This document shows, in pieces, positions 9,567 through 18,576 of a stretch of DNA of 64,000 bases (position 1 is its first letter; every line of letters starts with the position of its first letter). The position numbers and the translations under genes are program-made. Source of the DNA: an uncultured Prevotellaceae bacterium (lineage in GTDB: Bacteria; Bacteroidota; Bacteroidia; Bacteroidales; Bacteroidaceae); contig ONMR01000003.1 in the NCBI GenBank assembly GCA_900318995.1, positions 1-64,000 of the forward strand, written 5' to 3'. The notes under the pieces are model-generated. The model was not told the origin of the DNA, searched no databases, and saw only the letters and a program-made list of their open reading frames with translations.

Positions 9567-9597
9567 TTTGAAATCCCACAAATTATAACTTATTTTG
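9567..9597 (+). promoter_or_regulatory. Probable promoter of panC-panD
   Basis: TTTG at 9567-9570, a 19-base spacer, then TTATTTTG at 9590-9597 (one mismatch to TAnnTTTG). The spacing is right for the Bacteroidetes primary sigma factor and implies a short leader before the panC start at 9618. Confidence 0.5.
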
Positions 9598-9617
9598 CGG
9601 ACTTTTTCGATTGTATT

Positions 9618-10466
9618 ATGATCAAGGTAATAACTACAGTAAAGGAACTTAAAGAGGCGCTCAAATCCTGTCGCGAGCAGGGAAAGACAATTGGCCTTGT
9701 TCCTACCATGGGTGCCCTTCATGAGGGCCACGCATCGCTGGTTCGCCGTTCGGTAGCTGAAAATGACATTACAGTTGTGAGCGATTTCGTTAATCCCACA
9801 CAGTTCAACGATAAGAATGACCTGAATAACTATCCCCGCACGATGGAGGCCGATTGCCGTCTGCTTGAGAAAGTCGGAGCACAGTATGTGTTTGCCCCGT
9901 CGGTAGAGGAGATGTATCCCGAGCCCGATACCCGTACATTTGATTTCACACCTCTGGATAAGGTGATGGAGGGCCCCAACCGCCCCGGTCACTTTAACGG
10001 TGTGGCACAGATAGTAAGCAAGCTGTTCTATGCCGTGGAGCCTGACCGCGCATATTTCGGTGAGAAGGATTTCCAGCAGCTGGCTATAATCCGTGAGATG
10101 GTCCGCCAACTGAATCTCAAGATTGAGATTGTGGGCTGCCCCATTGTACGTGAGGAGGACGGCATGGCTCTGAGTTCACGCAACATGCTTCTGAGCAAGG
10201 CTGAGCGTAAACTTGCCGCCAACATATCACGCACTCTCTTTGAGAGCCGCTACTATGCACGTCACCACACGCTTGCTTCTACCCGCAAATATGTGATTGA
10301 TACAATCAACTCTTACCAAGGTTTGGAGGTAGAGTATTATGAGATTGTCGACGGCCGCACCTTGCAGCCTGTTGACAATTGGGATGCTACCGATTATATA
10401 GTAGGCTGCGTTACCGTTCACTGCGGTAAGGTTCGCCTGATTGATAACATAAAATACAAGGAATAA
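9618..10466 (+). CDS. panC: Pantothenate synthetase
   Basis: ATP-dependent condensation of pantoate and beta-alanine to pantothenate (coenzyme A precursor). 282 residues, the usual family length, with the HIGH-type nucleotide motif in [32 protein letters not shown] and [13 protein letters not shown] start it at 9618 ([11 protein letters not shown]), not at the in-frame ATG 27 codons earlier, because the family begins there and a promoter-like sequence overlaps the earlier region. It overlaps panD by one base (TAATG). Confidence 0.97.
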   Translation: MIKVITTVKELKEALKSCREQGKTIGLVPTMGALHEGHASLVRRSVAENDITVVSDFVNPTQFNDKNDLNNYPRTMEADCRLLEKVGAQYVFAPSVEEMYPEPDTRTFDFTPLDKVMEGPNRPGHFNGVAQIVSKLFYAVEPDRAYFGEKDFQQLAIIREMVRQLNLKIEIVGCPIVREEDGMALSSRNMLLSKAERKLAANISRTLFESRYYARHHTLASTRKYVIDTINSYQGLEVEYYEIVDGRTLQPVDNWDATDYIVGCVTVHCGKVRLIDNIKYKE

Positions 10467-10792
10467 TGCTGCTTACAGTTCTTAAATCAAAGTTGCACCG
10501 CGTCAAGGTGACCGATGCCAACATAAACTACATAGGTAGCATAACCATTGACGGCAACTGGATGGATGCGGCCGGCATCATTGACGGCGAGCAGGTTCAC
10601 GTGGTTGATGTAACCAACGGCGCACGTCTGGTTACCTATGTAATCCGCGGAGAGCGTGGCTCCAAGTGCATCTGCCTTAACGGTGCTGCAGCCCGTCTGG
10701 TCTCAATAGGCGATACCGTCATAATCATCGCCTACGCTCAGGTAACCCCCGAGGAAGCCAAAACCTTCAAACCAACGGTAGTAATTCCATAA
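10466..10792 (+). CDS. panD: Aspartate 1-decarboxylase
   Basis: Makes beta-alanine from aspartate, the second PanC substrate. 108 residues. The self-cleavage Gly-Ser site that yields the pyruvoyl group is visible in [11 protein letters not shown] (Ser at residue 25), as are the conserved N-terminal [16 protein letters not shown] and the ICLNGAAAR segment. Start codon shares its A with the panC stop codon, so the two are translationally coupled. Confidence 0.97.
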   Translation: MLLTVLKSKLHRVKVTDANINYIGSITIDGNWMDAAGIIDGEQVHVVDVTNGARLVTYVIRGERGSKCICLNGAAARLVSIGDTVIIIAYAQVTPEEAKTFKPTVVIP

Positions 10793-10796
10793 AAAA

Positions 10797-10824
10797 AGGC
10801 GGCCTTTTCAGGTCGCCTATTTTT
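10797..10824 (+). terminator. Intrinsic terminator, probably bidirectional
   Basis: AGGCGGCC / GGTCGCCT stem (one G-T pair) with loop TTTTCA, T-run to the right and A-run to the left. Ends panD and, on the other strand, the BlaR1-like gene that stops at 10835. Confidence 0.85.
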
Positions 10825-10834
10825 GTCCCCTTTG

Positions 10835-13513
10835 TCACATCTCAACTTTCGGGACAGTGACCGGGATAGAGACTTTTTGATGGCAGACTGTGCCTTCAAG
10901 TGTCATGGTCTTCATCTCCTCGGCGCCGTTGGGAGTAGGTTCGCGCCTGTTGATGTCCTCCTGAGTCATCTCACTAAAAACATCATTGGGATCCATTACG
11001 GGGAAGTGGAGCAGCAGAGTGGTTGTAACATGATCGCCACCGCGGTCAAAGTCCTTATCCAGGACGCCACCCTCAATACCTTGTATCTTATATTCCTTAC
11101 CGTTCTTCATAAGAGTAAGAGTCATGTCGCTTCCTATGAAACCGGGATACTCGAACGGAGCCTCCATTCTGAGTTTGAAGACAACGTTGGTCCTGTCCTT
11201 AAGGAATTCCATCCTGGTTACGGAGACAGATCCTGTTCCGGGAATGTTATTAAGCCTTGCTCCGCCCAGTGCAGGGTATGAAGGCATGTTCACACGCAGG
11301 TCGCCAGCCGGAATGTCCTCCATTGTGTTGATTGTCTTGAGGATAACGCCACGGGCTACATACTCCTTGTTCTCATTCTGCATGATGTCCATAACCTCCG
11401 AGTCAAACGGTATCGGCTCAAAATGGATAGTGGTCAGCATTGATGATATTTCAGGTCCCCAGCAGAGGCTGCCGTTTGCATAGCCATCGGCCGTATCCCA
11501 AGGATAGTCCGAGAAGTTCTGGAATCCCTCCTGCTTGGTTCTCTTGTACTCCTTACCGTCAACTCTGATGACTACATCGTCGGGGCGGCACCAGGAGTTC
11601 TTGCTCATGGTAAGGGGGTTGAGCATCATAATGAACTCATCCTCGCAGAACAGCAGGGTCATATGATTGAACCACTGGTCACATGAGTAGGAATTGGGAC
11701 TGGTGATGACCTTCTGGGCCTTGTCAAGGTATACCAGAGTATATTCTTTTTCCAGTTCCATGGCTACATCCATGAGCTTTTTACCCTTGAATTCCGATTT
11801 CAGATTCCTGTCAACGGGAAGGATTGTGGCATGGAATATTCCGGGATTCTCCCTCAGGTATGATGGAGTAAGCTTTTGGTTCCGGACACCATTTTGACTG
11901 CAGCAGATGAAGGTCATAATACCGCGAGACTTGGCTGCATCCATCATGAGAGCGGCATCTGATATGGGCATATAGCCAACAGTGTAGAATGCGACATATT
12001 GGATGTTGAGCAGGCCAATCCATTCGGCCATCTTAACCGCATCGCCATTTACCGCGAGATCGTTGTGAATCAGAATGTAGTTTCCCTTTTGTTCGGTCTC
12101 ATATATGCGGGCGTACTTGTAGGTAGAGTAGTAATACTCTTTCATCATCTCCTCGGTGGGAACTACCAGGCTGCGGATCTTTTTTGCCTCGAGTTTGGTG
12201 AGCAGGGGTTTGAGCTCCTGGAGTACTTCCGTATTGTCTTTAGTTACACCCCAACTCTGAACGCAGATGTTGGGACGCAGTTTCTCGTGGTCATCCTGCT
12301 TCTCAAGATAAGAGGGGAGTGATTCCAAAGAAACGGTTTCCGTATTCTTAGAGCCAAATACAGTCACTTCGGCATTCTGGTGGTCTGCCTTCATTACGAT
12401 GTTGCAGGGAATATAATTGGCAGCAACGAATGCGCCCTGTCCGTAGTGCTTCTGCAGTTCCTTGAATTCATCGTCCATGCCGATGCTCTTGCCAGGTGCA
12501 CAGTCATATACTATTACAGCCGTAGTGGCCAGGAACAAACCGGTAAGTACCGGTACAAACAGGGCCTTCCAAGCCCTTGCAAAAGGAGAGTTCTTTTTGT
12601 TCATCATACTTATTCTGTTAGAAAGGTGCTTTTTTGAGAAGTTGTTTGCTATGCTGAAGCCGTTTTCAAGTGCCAGTTTGCCTATGAGCATCATCTGGTA
12701 GTTTCTGACGTTGAAACCGTGGCGGATTACGCTGTTATCGGCTTGATATTCATGAACCTCCTGCAAACTGCTACGCAGATCATAAACGGCGGGGTTGAAC
12801 CATTGAATGGCTGTAAACAGATCAGTTGCAAGCAGATCCCATGAGTGGTGGTTGCGTACGTGTGAGAGTTCATGCTCGATAATGGCATCGGCACAACCTG
12901 AGTCATAGTCCTGTTGAGTCAGGACAATATTGTTCATCCAACTGAACGGATTGGTGTCCATGCGGGTTACCACTATTCGTACTCCATCTCTTGTGCAAGC
13001 CACGCGTCCTCTCCTTATTATATTGGAGATGGATATGATTGAAACGACAAGGCGTATCAGGAAGAACAAAGCTCCAATAGCCCAAGTCAGGAACAGAACC
13101 TGCTGCCAACTTATGGTGCGGGCGGGTTTTACGGTGTTGATTGTCACTGTGGTTTCAGGCTGCTGCTCCTGAGCGGTAACAGTTTCTGTAATATTGACGG
13201 GGATTTCAGAGTAGGCTGGGGTAGTGAATGTCTCCGTGCGGGGCATATCGACAACCGGAACGGCAGCTTCGGTAACATCGGCCACCATCGGGAATGATTG
13301 CAGGTATTGCGGAGCCACAGGCTGTGACGGAGCTTCCCTGTGAATGGTTATCTTGCAGAGCGGGATTATCAATGACAGAGCCATGCTGCTTAAAAGGATT
13401 GCACGGTTCAGACGGTGCCATGTCTCGCGCCTGAGAAGAAGTGCATACAGGAGATAGAATGATGCCAGAATGACTGCCACCTTCAATTGGTACATAAGGA
13501 ACATTGAAATCAT
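10835..13513 (-). CDS. BlaR1/MecR1-type M56 membrane metallopeptidase with a large unknown C-terminal region
   Basis: 892 residues. The first ~335 are a BlaR1-like sensor protease: membrane segments near residues 7-27, 37-55, 140-165 and 317-337, and the zinc motif HELSH at 214-218 within an M56 context (DAIIEHELSHVRNHHSWD). Known relatives sense a ligand and cleave a BlaI-type repressor; the repressor gene is directly upstream (12-base gap). BlaR1 normally ends in a penicillin-binding domain of ~250 residues; here ~550 residues follow the last membrane segment, with no S-x-x-K / S-x-N penicillin-binding motifs that I can see. The ligand is therefore unlikely to be a beta-lactam by this route and is unknown. 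Confidence 0.85.
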   Translation of the reverse strand: MISMFLMYQLKVAVILASFYLLYALLLRRETWHRLNRAILLSSMALSLIIPLCKITIHREAPSQPVAPQYLQSFPMVADVTEAAVPVVDMPRTETFTTPAYSEIPVNITETVTAQEQQPETTVTINTVKPARTISWQQVLFLTWAIGALFFLIRLVVSIISISNIIRRGRVACTRDGVRIVVTRMDTNPFSWMNNIVLTQQDYDSGCADAIIEHELSHVRNHHSWDLLATDLFTAIQWFNPAVYDLRSSLQEVHEYQADNSVIRHGFNVRNYQMMLIGKLALENGFSIANNFSKKHLSNRISMMNKKNSPFARAWKALFVPVLTGLFLATTAVIVYDCAPGKSIGMDDEFKELQKHYGQGAFVAANYIPCNIVMKADHQNAEVTVFGSKNTETVSLESLPSYLEKQDDHEKLRPNICVQSWGVTKDNTEVLQELKPLLTKLEAKKIRSLVVPTEEMMKEYYYSTYKYARIYETEQKGNYILIHNDLAVNGDAVKMAEWIGLLNIQYVAFYTVGYMPISDAALMMDAAKSRGIMTFICCSQNGVRNQKLTPSYLRENPGIFHATILPVDRNLKSEFKGKKLMDVAMELEKEYTLVYLDKAQKVITSPNSYSCDQWFNHMTLLFCEDEFIMMLNPLTMSKNSWCRPDDVVIRVDGKEYKRTKQEGFQNFSDYPWDTADGYANGSLCWGPEISSMLTTIHFEPIPFDSEVMDIMQNENKEYVARGVILKTINTMEDIPAGDLRVNMPSYPALGGARLNNIPGTGSVSVTRMEFLKDRTNVVFKLRMEAPFEYPGFIGSDMTLTLMKNGKEYKIQGIEGGVLDKDFDRGGDHVTTTLLLHFPVMDPNDVFSEMTQEDINRREPTPNGAEEMKTMTLEGTVCHQKVSIPVTVPKVEM

Positions 13514-13525
13514 AGCGCTGTCGTT

Positions 13526-13885
13526 TTAAATACCTTTCCGGACCTGATCAATAAGCTGCTGGAGTTCACTGACCGTTACCTTTTCTTTCTTTATCAAAGC
13601 CGATATGGCATTGACGTATGAATTTTCAAAGCACTTGCCGATGAGTGTGTCCAGATTCATGTCACTGTACTCATCACGGCTTACTGCTGCATAGAACTGG
13701 AATGTGGCGCCTGTAACCTTGTGGCTCAGGTAACCGTTGGCTTCAAGTGTGCGAACCTGGGTGGAGAGAGTGTTGAAATGGGGTTTTGGCTCAGGGTAGA
13801 TATCGTGAAGTTCACGAACGTACATCGGTCCGTTATCCCAAAACAGGTTCATTATCACCTCTTCTTTCTTGGTCAGTTTCTTCAT
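13526..13885 (-). CDS. BlaI/MecI/CopY family transcriptional repressor
   Basis: 119 residues with the winged-helix N-terminus typical of the family (MKKLTKKEEVIMNLFWDNG, then HFNTLSTQVRTLEANGYLSHK) and a C-terminal dimerisation part ending in SELQQLIDQVRKG. Represses its own operon in known systems and is inactivated by cleavage by the M56 partner encoded immediately downstream. Targets beyond its own promoter cannot be named. Confidence 0.92.
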   Translation of the reverse strand: MKKLTKKEEVIMNLFWDNGPMYVRELHDIYPEPKPHFNTLSTQVRTLEANGYLSHKVTGATFQFYAAVSRDEYSDMNLDTLIGKCFENSYVNAISALIKKEKVTVSELQQLIDQVRKGI

Positions 13886-13905
13886 ATTTGCATGTTCTTT
13901 GAGTG

Positions 13906-13913
13906 CAAATATA
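13906..13913 (-). promoter_or_regulatory. -7 element for the BlaI/BlaR1-like operon
   Basis: Minus strand TATATTTG, an exact TAnnTTTG match, 21 bases upstream of the repressor start. No clear operator dyad was recognised near it. Confidence 0.5.
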
Positions 13914-14019
13914 AACGAAATATTTAAGTTTTATAGTTACCCGTCTAAATTTTTTAGTTTCTTATGATTTGTTATTAGTTTTGTGAAATAGTAAGCTCTC
14001 ATTTGCAGATATAGAAAAA

Positions 14020-14051
14020 TTAGCCCTCGCAGTAAGCGGGGGCTAATTTTT
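14020..14051 (-). terminator. Bidirectional intrinsic terminator after the methylmalonyl-CoA decarboxylase operon
   Basis: Eleven-base stem TTAGCCCTCGC / GCGGGGGCTAA with a 5-base loop and one G-T pair, flanked by A5 on the left and T5 on the right. It lies ~75 bases downstream of the oadB-like stop on the minus strand. A second small hairpin (GTTTGGC/GCCAAAC, 14072-14088) lies between them. Confidence 0.85.
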
Positions 14052-14123
14052 ACGCGACTGTAAGGAGCGCCGTTTGGCTTTGCCAAACTAAAAAAAGGTC
14101 AGGGGGTATGCTACTTACAATGC

Positions 14124-15302
14124 TCAACCGAGCATTGTGAGTAGTATACCGGCGGCAACGGCGGAGCCGATAACGCCGGCAACGTTCGGACCCATGGCGT
14201 GCATGAGCAGGAAGTTGCTGGGGTTCTCCTCCTGACCAACCTGCTGTGATACGCGGGCAGCCATAGGAACGGCCGATACACCTGCAGATCCGATGAGCGG
14301 ATTGATTTTCTCCTTTGAGAATACGTTCATCAGCTTGGCAAGCAGGATACCGCCTGCGGTACCGCAACCGAATGCTACGACACCCATAACCATGATCTTG
14401 ATTGTGCTCCAGTCAAGGAATGAGCTTGCAGTGGCGGTGGCACCAACGGTAAGACCCAGGAATATAACCACGATGTTCATCAGCTCGTTCTGCATGGTCT
14501 TGCTCAGACGGTCTACAACACCGCACTCCTTGGCAAGGTTACCCAGCATGAGGCAGCCTATCAGAGGAGCGGCATCGGGCAGGATGAGAGCCACGATGGT
14601 TGTGATGGCAATCGGGAATATTATCTTCTCGGTCTTGCTTACAGGACGCAACTGGCTCATCTTGATGGCACGCTCCTTCTTGGTTGTCAGGGCACGCATG
14701 ATAGGCGGCTGGATAACCGGAACAAGAGCCATGTAAGAGTAGGCTGCAATGGCAATAGGACCAAGCAGCTCAGGAGCCAGTTTTGATGTCAGGAAGATAG
14801 ATGTAGGACCGTCGGCACCACCTATTATACCTATTGAGCCGGCCTGAGCCTCGGTGAAGCCCATTGAGTTGGCTGCAAGGAATGTAAGGAATATACCCAG
14901 CTGAGCGGCAGCACCCAGGAGCAGGCTCTTGGGGTTGGCAATCAGAGGTCCGAAATCAGTCATGGCGCCTACGCCCATAAAGATAAGGCAAGGATATACG
15001 CCGGCTTTTACACCTATGTAGAGAATATCCAGCAGACCGCCCTCGCGCATGATAGTGCCATAACTGTGGTAGGCGGGGCTGTTGGCGTCAAGGAATGCTG
15101 TCCAAAGCTCCGAATGGTACATTCCTGCACCGGGAAGATTGGTAAGCAGCATACCGAATGCGATGGGGAGCAGCAGCAGCGGCTCGTATTGCTTCTTGAT
15201 GGCCAGATAGAGCAGGAAGAAACTCAGTAAGAGCATAATTCCCTGCTGGATGGTTATGTTCATGAAGCCCATCTGCTCAAAGAATTCCAGAATATCACCC
15301 AT
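14124..15302 (-). CDS. Sodium ion-translocating decarboxylase, beta subunit
   Basis: 392-residue multi-spanning membrane protein of the OadB/MmdB/GcdB family, with the conserved [19 protein letters not shown] and [17 protein letters not shown] segments. In these pumps the beta subunit decarboxylates carboxybiotin and couples this to export of about two sodium ions. It is the last gene of a five-gene leftward operon with the epimerase, carboxyltransferase, gamma-like subunit and biotin carrier, so the substrate is probably methylmalonyl-CoA. Confidence 0.95.
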   Translation of the reverse strand: MGDILEFFEQMGFMNITIQQGIMLLLSFFLLYLAIKKQYEPLLLLPIAFGMLLTNLPGAGMYHSELWTAFLDANSPAYHSYGTIMREGGLLDILYIGVKAGVYPCLIFMGVGAMTDFGPLIANPKSLLLGAAAQLGIFLTFLAANSMGFTEAQAGSIGIIGGADGPTSIFLTSKLAPELLGPIAIAAYSYMALVPVIQPPIMRALTTKKERAIKMSQLRPVSKTEKIIFPIAITTIVALILPDAAPLIGCLMLGNLAKECGVVDRLSKTMQNELMNIVVIFLGLTVGATATASSFLDWSTIKIMVMGVVAFGCGTAGGILLAKLMNVFSKEKINPLIGSAGVSAVPMAARVSQQVGQEENPSNFLLMHAMGPNVAGVIGSAVAAGILLTMLG

Positions 15303-15327
15303 TTCTGTATGTTTTTAGGAATGATGA

Positions 15328-16059
15328 TTAACCCAGAACTATGAGCAGGTCCTCCTGCATTACGTTCTGACCTGCGGTTACGGCAATCTTGGTTACCTTA
15401 CCGTCGCGGTCGGCCATAACGGCGTTCTCCATCTTCATGCTCTCAAGAGTAAGCAGGGTGTCACCCTTCTTAACATCCTGACCCTCGGTTACCAGAACCT
15501 TGATGATTGAGCCGGGCAGGGGGCTGGTTACCTTGTAACCGCCTGCGGGAACATCGGCAGCCTTGGGGGCAGCGGGTTTGGGAGCCTCGGCTTTGGGAGC
15601 CGGAGCAGCCTTGGGAGCGGGTGCTGCAGCGGGAGCGGCTGCTGTGGCAACTGTCTCCAGGTCAAGCAGCTTGTCATCCTGCATAACGTTCTTGCCGGGC
15701 TCTACGTAGATGGCCTTTACGGTACCGTCGGCCTCGGCGGCAACGTTGTTCTCCATCTTCATGGACTCCATAGTGAGCAGTACATCGCCCTTCTTTACAG
15801 CCTGACCGGCCTTGACGAGTACCTTTACGATCGATCCGGGCAGCGGACTCTTTATAGTCATCAGGCCGGCGGGAGCTGCGGCGGCTGGAGCTGCTGCAGC
15901 AGCGGGACGGCGTACTGCAGCAGCTGCAGGAGCCTCTTCCTTCTCTAACTCTACCTTGTAGGTCTTGCCGTTGAGTGTAACCTCGGCAAAGTTGTCCTCA
16001 AGTTCATTCACGGCAGCGTTGTACTGCTTGCCGTCTATTGTGAATTTAAATTCTCTCAT
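15328..16059 (-). CDS. Biotin carrier protein with two tandem biotinyl domains
   Basis: 243 residues. Residues 1-40 are an N-terminal domain seen in decarboxylase biotin subunits (MREFKFTIDGKQYNAAV); then an Ala/Pro linker, biotinyl domain 1 (~66-137), a second Ala/Pro/Lys linker (~138-172) and biotinyl domain 2 (~173-243). Each domain has an ESMKMEN motif, with candidate biotinylated lysines K101 and K209. The carrier moves CO2 from the carboxyltransferase to the beta subunit. Usual family members have one such domain and ~120-170 residues. Start taken at 16059 because the MREFKF start fits the family and falls 11 bases after the upstream stop; the longer frame overlaps that gene. Confidence 0.92.
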   Translation of the reverse strand: MREFKFTIDGKQYNAAVNELEDNFAEVTLNGKTYKVELEKEEAPAAAAVRRPAAAAAPAAAAPAGLMTIKSPLPGSIVKVLVKAGQAVKKGDVLLTMESMKMENNVAAEADGTVKAIYVEPGKNVMQDDKLLDLETVATAAAPAAAPAPKAAPAPKAEAPKPAAPKAADVPAGGYKVTSPLPGSIIKVLVTEGQDVKKGDTLLTLESMKMENAVMADRDGKVTKIAVTAGQNVMQEDLLIVLG

Positions 16060-16070
16060 AGTAATGCTAA

Positions 16071-16430
16071 TTAACGATGCAGGTTGTTCATTCCGTAGAG
16101 CTTGGAGTTCCAACCGGAGCGCTCTACTCTCTTGATATGAATCTCGGTGGGTTCCACGTCATGTACTCCGTTAAAGTACAGATGGAGAGCCATTGCGATG
16201 GCTGCCAGGTCATCATCGGCCGATGCGGCAGCCGGAGCGGCCTGAGCGGCGGGAGCCTGGGCTATTGCCTTGGGCTGTGCTGCCTTGGGATCCTTAACCG
16301 CACTGCTTACAACTGCACCCAGCAGTTTAAGAATGAAGATAAGGACAACCAGCAGAGCAATGACCATGCAGAATCCCAGTCCGGTTACCAACCAGACGTG
16401 TGACCAGTTTATTGCTAACGGTGTCATCAT
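16071..16430 (-). CDS. OadG-like sodium pump decarboxylase gamma/delta subunit
   Basis: 119 residues with one N-terminal membrane helix (about 12-38, WLVTGLGFCMVIALLVVLIF), an Ala-rich linker and a soluble tail (DDDLAAIAMALHLYFNG). This layout matches OadG/MmdD, the small membrane subunit that holds the decarboxylase complex together. The C-terminus ERSGWNSKLYGMNN resembles tails of Bacteroidetes members. Spacing is 13 bases from the carboxyltransferase gene and 11 to the biotin carrier. Confidence 0.85.
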   Translation of the reverse strand: MMTPLAINWSHVWLVTGLGFCMVIALLVVLIFILKLLGAVVSSAVKDPKAAQPKAIAQAPAAQAAPAAASADDDLAAIAMALHLYFNGVHDVEPTEIHIKRVERSGWNSKLYGMNNLHR

Positions 16431-16443
16431 AGACTCTTATGTT

Positions 16444-18000
16444 TTAGAGTGGAATGTTGCTGTGCTTCTTGAGCGGGTTGGTCAGGCGCTTGGTCTGCAA
16501 CTGCTCAAAGCCGCGGATAATGCGGGCGCGTGTGTAGCGCGGCTCAATAACATCGTCAATATAACCACGGTTGGCTGCCTGGTAAGGTGAAGCGAACTTG
16601 TCCTTGTAGGCTGCCTCCTTCTCGGCAATGAATTTCTTCTTCTCCTCGGGGTCCTCGATGGCCTTGAGAGCCTTGGCCTCAAGCACGCCAACGGCACCGC
16701 TGGCACCCATAACTGCAATCTCGGCATTGGGCCAGGCGTAGCACAGGTCACCGCGCAGCTGCTTGCAGCTCATTACTATGTGTGAACCGCCGTAAGACTT
16801 ACGTACTGTAACGGTTACCTTAGGAACGGTAGCTTCACCGTAGGCGAACATCAGCTTTGCGCCGTGATCAATGATACCGGCATACTCCTGACCTGTTCCG
16901 CACAGGAATCCGGGAACGTCTACAAGAGTAAGTATCTGGATGTTGAATGCGTCGCAGAAACGTACAAAACGGGCAGCCTTGCGTGAGGCGTCGCAGTCCA
17001 GCACACCTGCCAGCCAGTTGGGCTGATTGGCTATGATACCGGTTGAGCGGCCGTTGAAACGGGCAAAACCGCAGATAACGTTCTTGGCGTAATCCTTGTG
17101 AACCTCCATGAAATCACCGTCATCAACGATAGAGTAGATGATGTTCTTCATATCGTAAGGTTTGTTGGGATCATCGGGAACCATAGAGTTGAGGGCGTCC
17201 TCCAGACGTGCGGGGTCATCGGTGCAAGGCTTTACGGGAGCCTCTTCCATGTTGTTCTGGGGGATGAAACTGATGAGACGGCGGATCTCCTGCATGGCCT
17301 CATCCTCTGTAGCGGCCACAAAGTGGGTCACACCGCTCTTGGTGGCGTGAACGCGGGCACCGCCCAGCTGCTCAACGGTAACGTCCTCACCGGTAACGCT
17401 CTTTACAACCTTTGGTCCAGTGATGAACATATATGAGTTCTGCTCGGTCATCATGATGAAGTCAGTCAGGGCAGGGCTGTAAACTGCACCGCCGGCGCAG
17501 GGGCCGAATATGACTGAAATCTGCGGAACCACGCCCGATGCCAGGATGTTGCGCTCAAAAATCTCGGCGTAACCGGCCAGTGCGCAGGCACCCTCCTGGA
17601 TACGAGCACCGCCCGAATCGTTCAGGCCGATGATGGGAGCACCCATCTTCATGGCCATATCCATTACCTTGCATATCTTCTGTGCCATAGTCTCAGACAG
17701 TGAACCGCCTATAACTGTGGCATCCTGTGCGAATACATAAACCAGACGGCCGTCAATGGTACCTGAACCTACGGCAACGCCGTCACCCAGGAACACCTTC
17801 TTTTCCATACCGAAGTCATTGCAACGATGGGTCAGGAACATATCGACCTCCTCAAATGATCCCTCGTCAAGAAGCATGTTTATACGCTCACGGGCAGTGT
17901 AGCAGCCTTTAGCGTGATGCTTCTCAATAGCGGCTTCGCCACCACCGGCCATTGCCTTGGCGCGATTATCTACCAGCTTCTGAAGTTTGCTGTTATCCAT
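16444..18000 (-). CDS. mmdA: Methylmalonyl-CoA decarboxylase alpha subunit / acyl-CoA carboxyltransferase
   Basis: 518 residues, a full-length acyl-CoA carboxyltransferase with N- and C-terminal crotonase-like halves (KCYTARERINMLLDEGSFEE; GLNDSGGARIQEG; VPGFLCGTGQEYAG; SYGGSHIVMSCKQL; WPNAEIAVMGASGAVGVL). It transfers the carboxyl group of methylmalonyl-CoA to biotin, giving propionyl-CoA. The sequence alone does not separate it from propionyl-CoA carboxylase beta; the neighbouring membrane beta and gamma subunits and epimerase favour the sodium-pumping decarboxylase of the succinate-propionate pathway. Confidence 0.93.
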   Translation of the reverse strand: MDNSKLQKLVDNRAKAMAGGGEAAIEKHHAKGCYTARERINMLLDEGSFEEVDMFLTHRCNDFGMEKKVFLGDGVAVGSGTIDGRLVYVFAQDATVIGGSLSETMAQKICKVMDMAMKMGAPIIGLNDSGGARIQEGACALAGYAEIFERNILASGVVPQISVIFGPCAGGAVYSPALTDFIMMTEQNSYMFITGPKVVKSVTGEDVTVEQLGGARVHATKSGVTHFVAATEDEAMQEIRRLISFIPQNNMEEAPVKPCTDDPARLEDALNSMVPDDPNKPYDMKNIIYSIVDDGDFMEVHKDYAKNVICGFARFNGRSTGIIANQPNWLAGVLDCDASRKAARFVRFCDAFNIQILTLVDVPGFLCGTGQEYAGIIDHGAKLMFAYGEATVPKVTVTVRKSYGGSHIVMSCKQLRGDLCYAWPNAEIAVMGASGAVGVLEAKALKAIEDPEEKKKFIAEKEAAYKDKFASPYQAANRGYIDDVIEPRYTRARIIRGFEQLQTKRLTNPLKKHSNIPL

Positions 18001-18014
18001 TTCTTTATTATCTG

Positions 18015-18428
18015 TTATTTAGGTTGTTCACAAATCTCTGTCAGCACACCGCAGGTTGATTTAGGGTGCAGGAAAGCTATCATCAGGTTCTCGGCGCCCT
18101 TACGCGGCTGAACATCGATAAGACGGATGCCTGCTGCCTCGGCCTCCTTGAGTGCCTCGGCTACGCTCTCTACGTTGAATGCTACGTGGTGTATGCCGCC
18201 GCGGCCACCGTTCTTCTCAATGAACTTGGCGATTGTTGACTCGGGGCTTGTGGGCTCCAGAAGCTCTATCTTGGTCTGGCCAACCTTGAAGAAAGCGGTC
18301 TTAACCTTCTGGTCCTCTACAACCTCAATGCTGTAGCATTTGCTGCCGGTCAAAAACTCAAAGAAAGGCATTGTCTCCTCCAAAGAGGTAACGGCGATGC
18401 CGAGATGCTCAATGTGTGATGGTTTCAT
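18015..18428 (-). CDS. mce: Methylmalonyl-CoA epimerase
   Basis: 137-residue VOC-fold protein with the conserved metal ligands in HIEHLGIAV and GGIHHVAFNV and the C-terminal FLHPKSTCGVLTEI. Interconverts (R)- and (S)-methylmalonyl-CoA, linking methylmalonyl-CoA mutase to the decarboxylase. First gene of the operon, 14 bases before mmdA. Confidence 0.95.
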   Translation of the reverse strand: MKPSHIEHLGIAVTSLEETMPFFEFLTGSKCYSIEVVEDQKVKTAFFKVGQTKIELLEPTSPESTIAKFIEKNGGRGGIHHVAFNVESVAEALKEAEAAGIRLIDVQPRKGAENLMIAFLHPKSTCGVLTEICEQPK

Positions 18429-18497
18429 AATTGTTTGTGTAATTATTGTTAGTTATACTTGTTTGGATACAAAAACTGCCTTTTTCATAAAGGCACA

Positions 18498-18505
18498 CAA
18501 AGGTA
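18498..18505 (-). promoter_or_regulatory. -7 element for the mce-mmdA operon
   Basis: Minus strand TACCTTTG (TAnnTTTG), 70 bases before the mce start. No clear -33 box. Confidence 0.45.
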
Positions 18506-18576
18506 CAAAATATACCTTGTAATAAAAAGGAAATAATCACTAAAAATAGCACGGATCAGGTTTGGACACATTTGTG

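Noticed and set aside
9537-9617. 27-codon N-terminal extension of PanC
   Set aside because: Overlaps the promoter-like TTTG-N19-TTATTTTG; family members begin at MIKVI.
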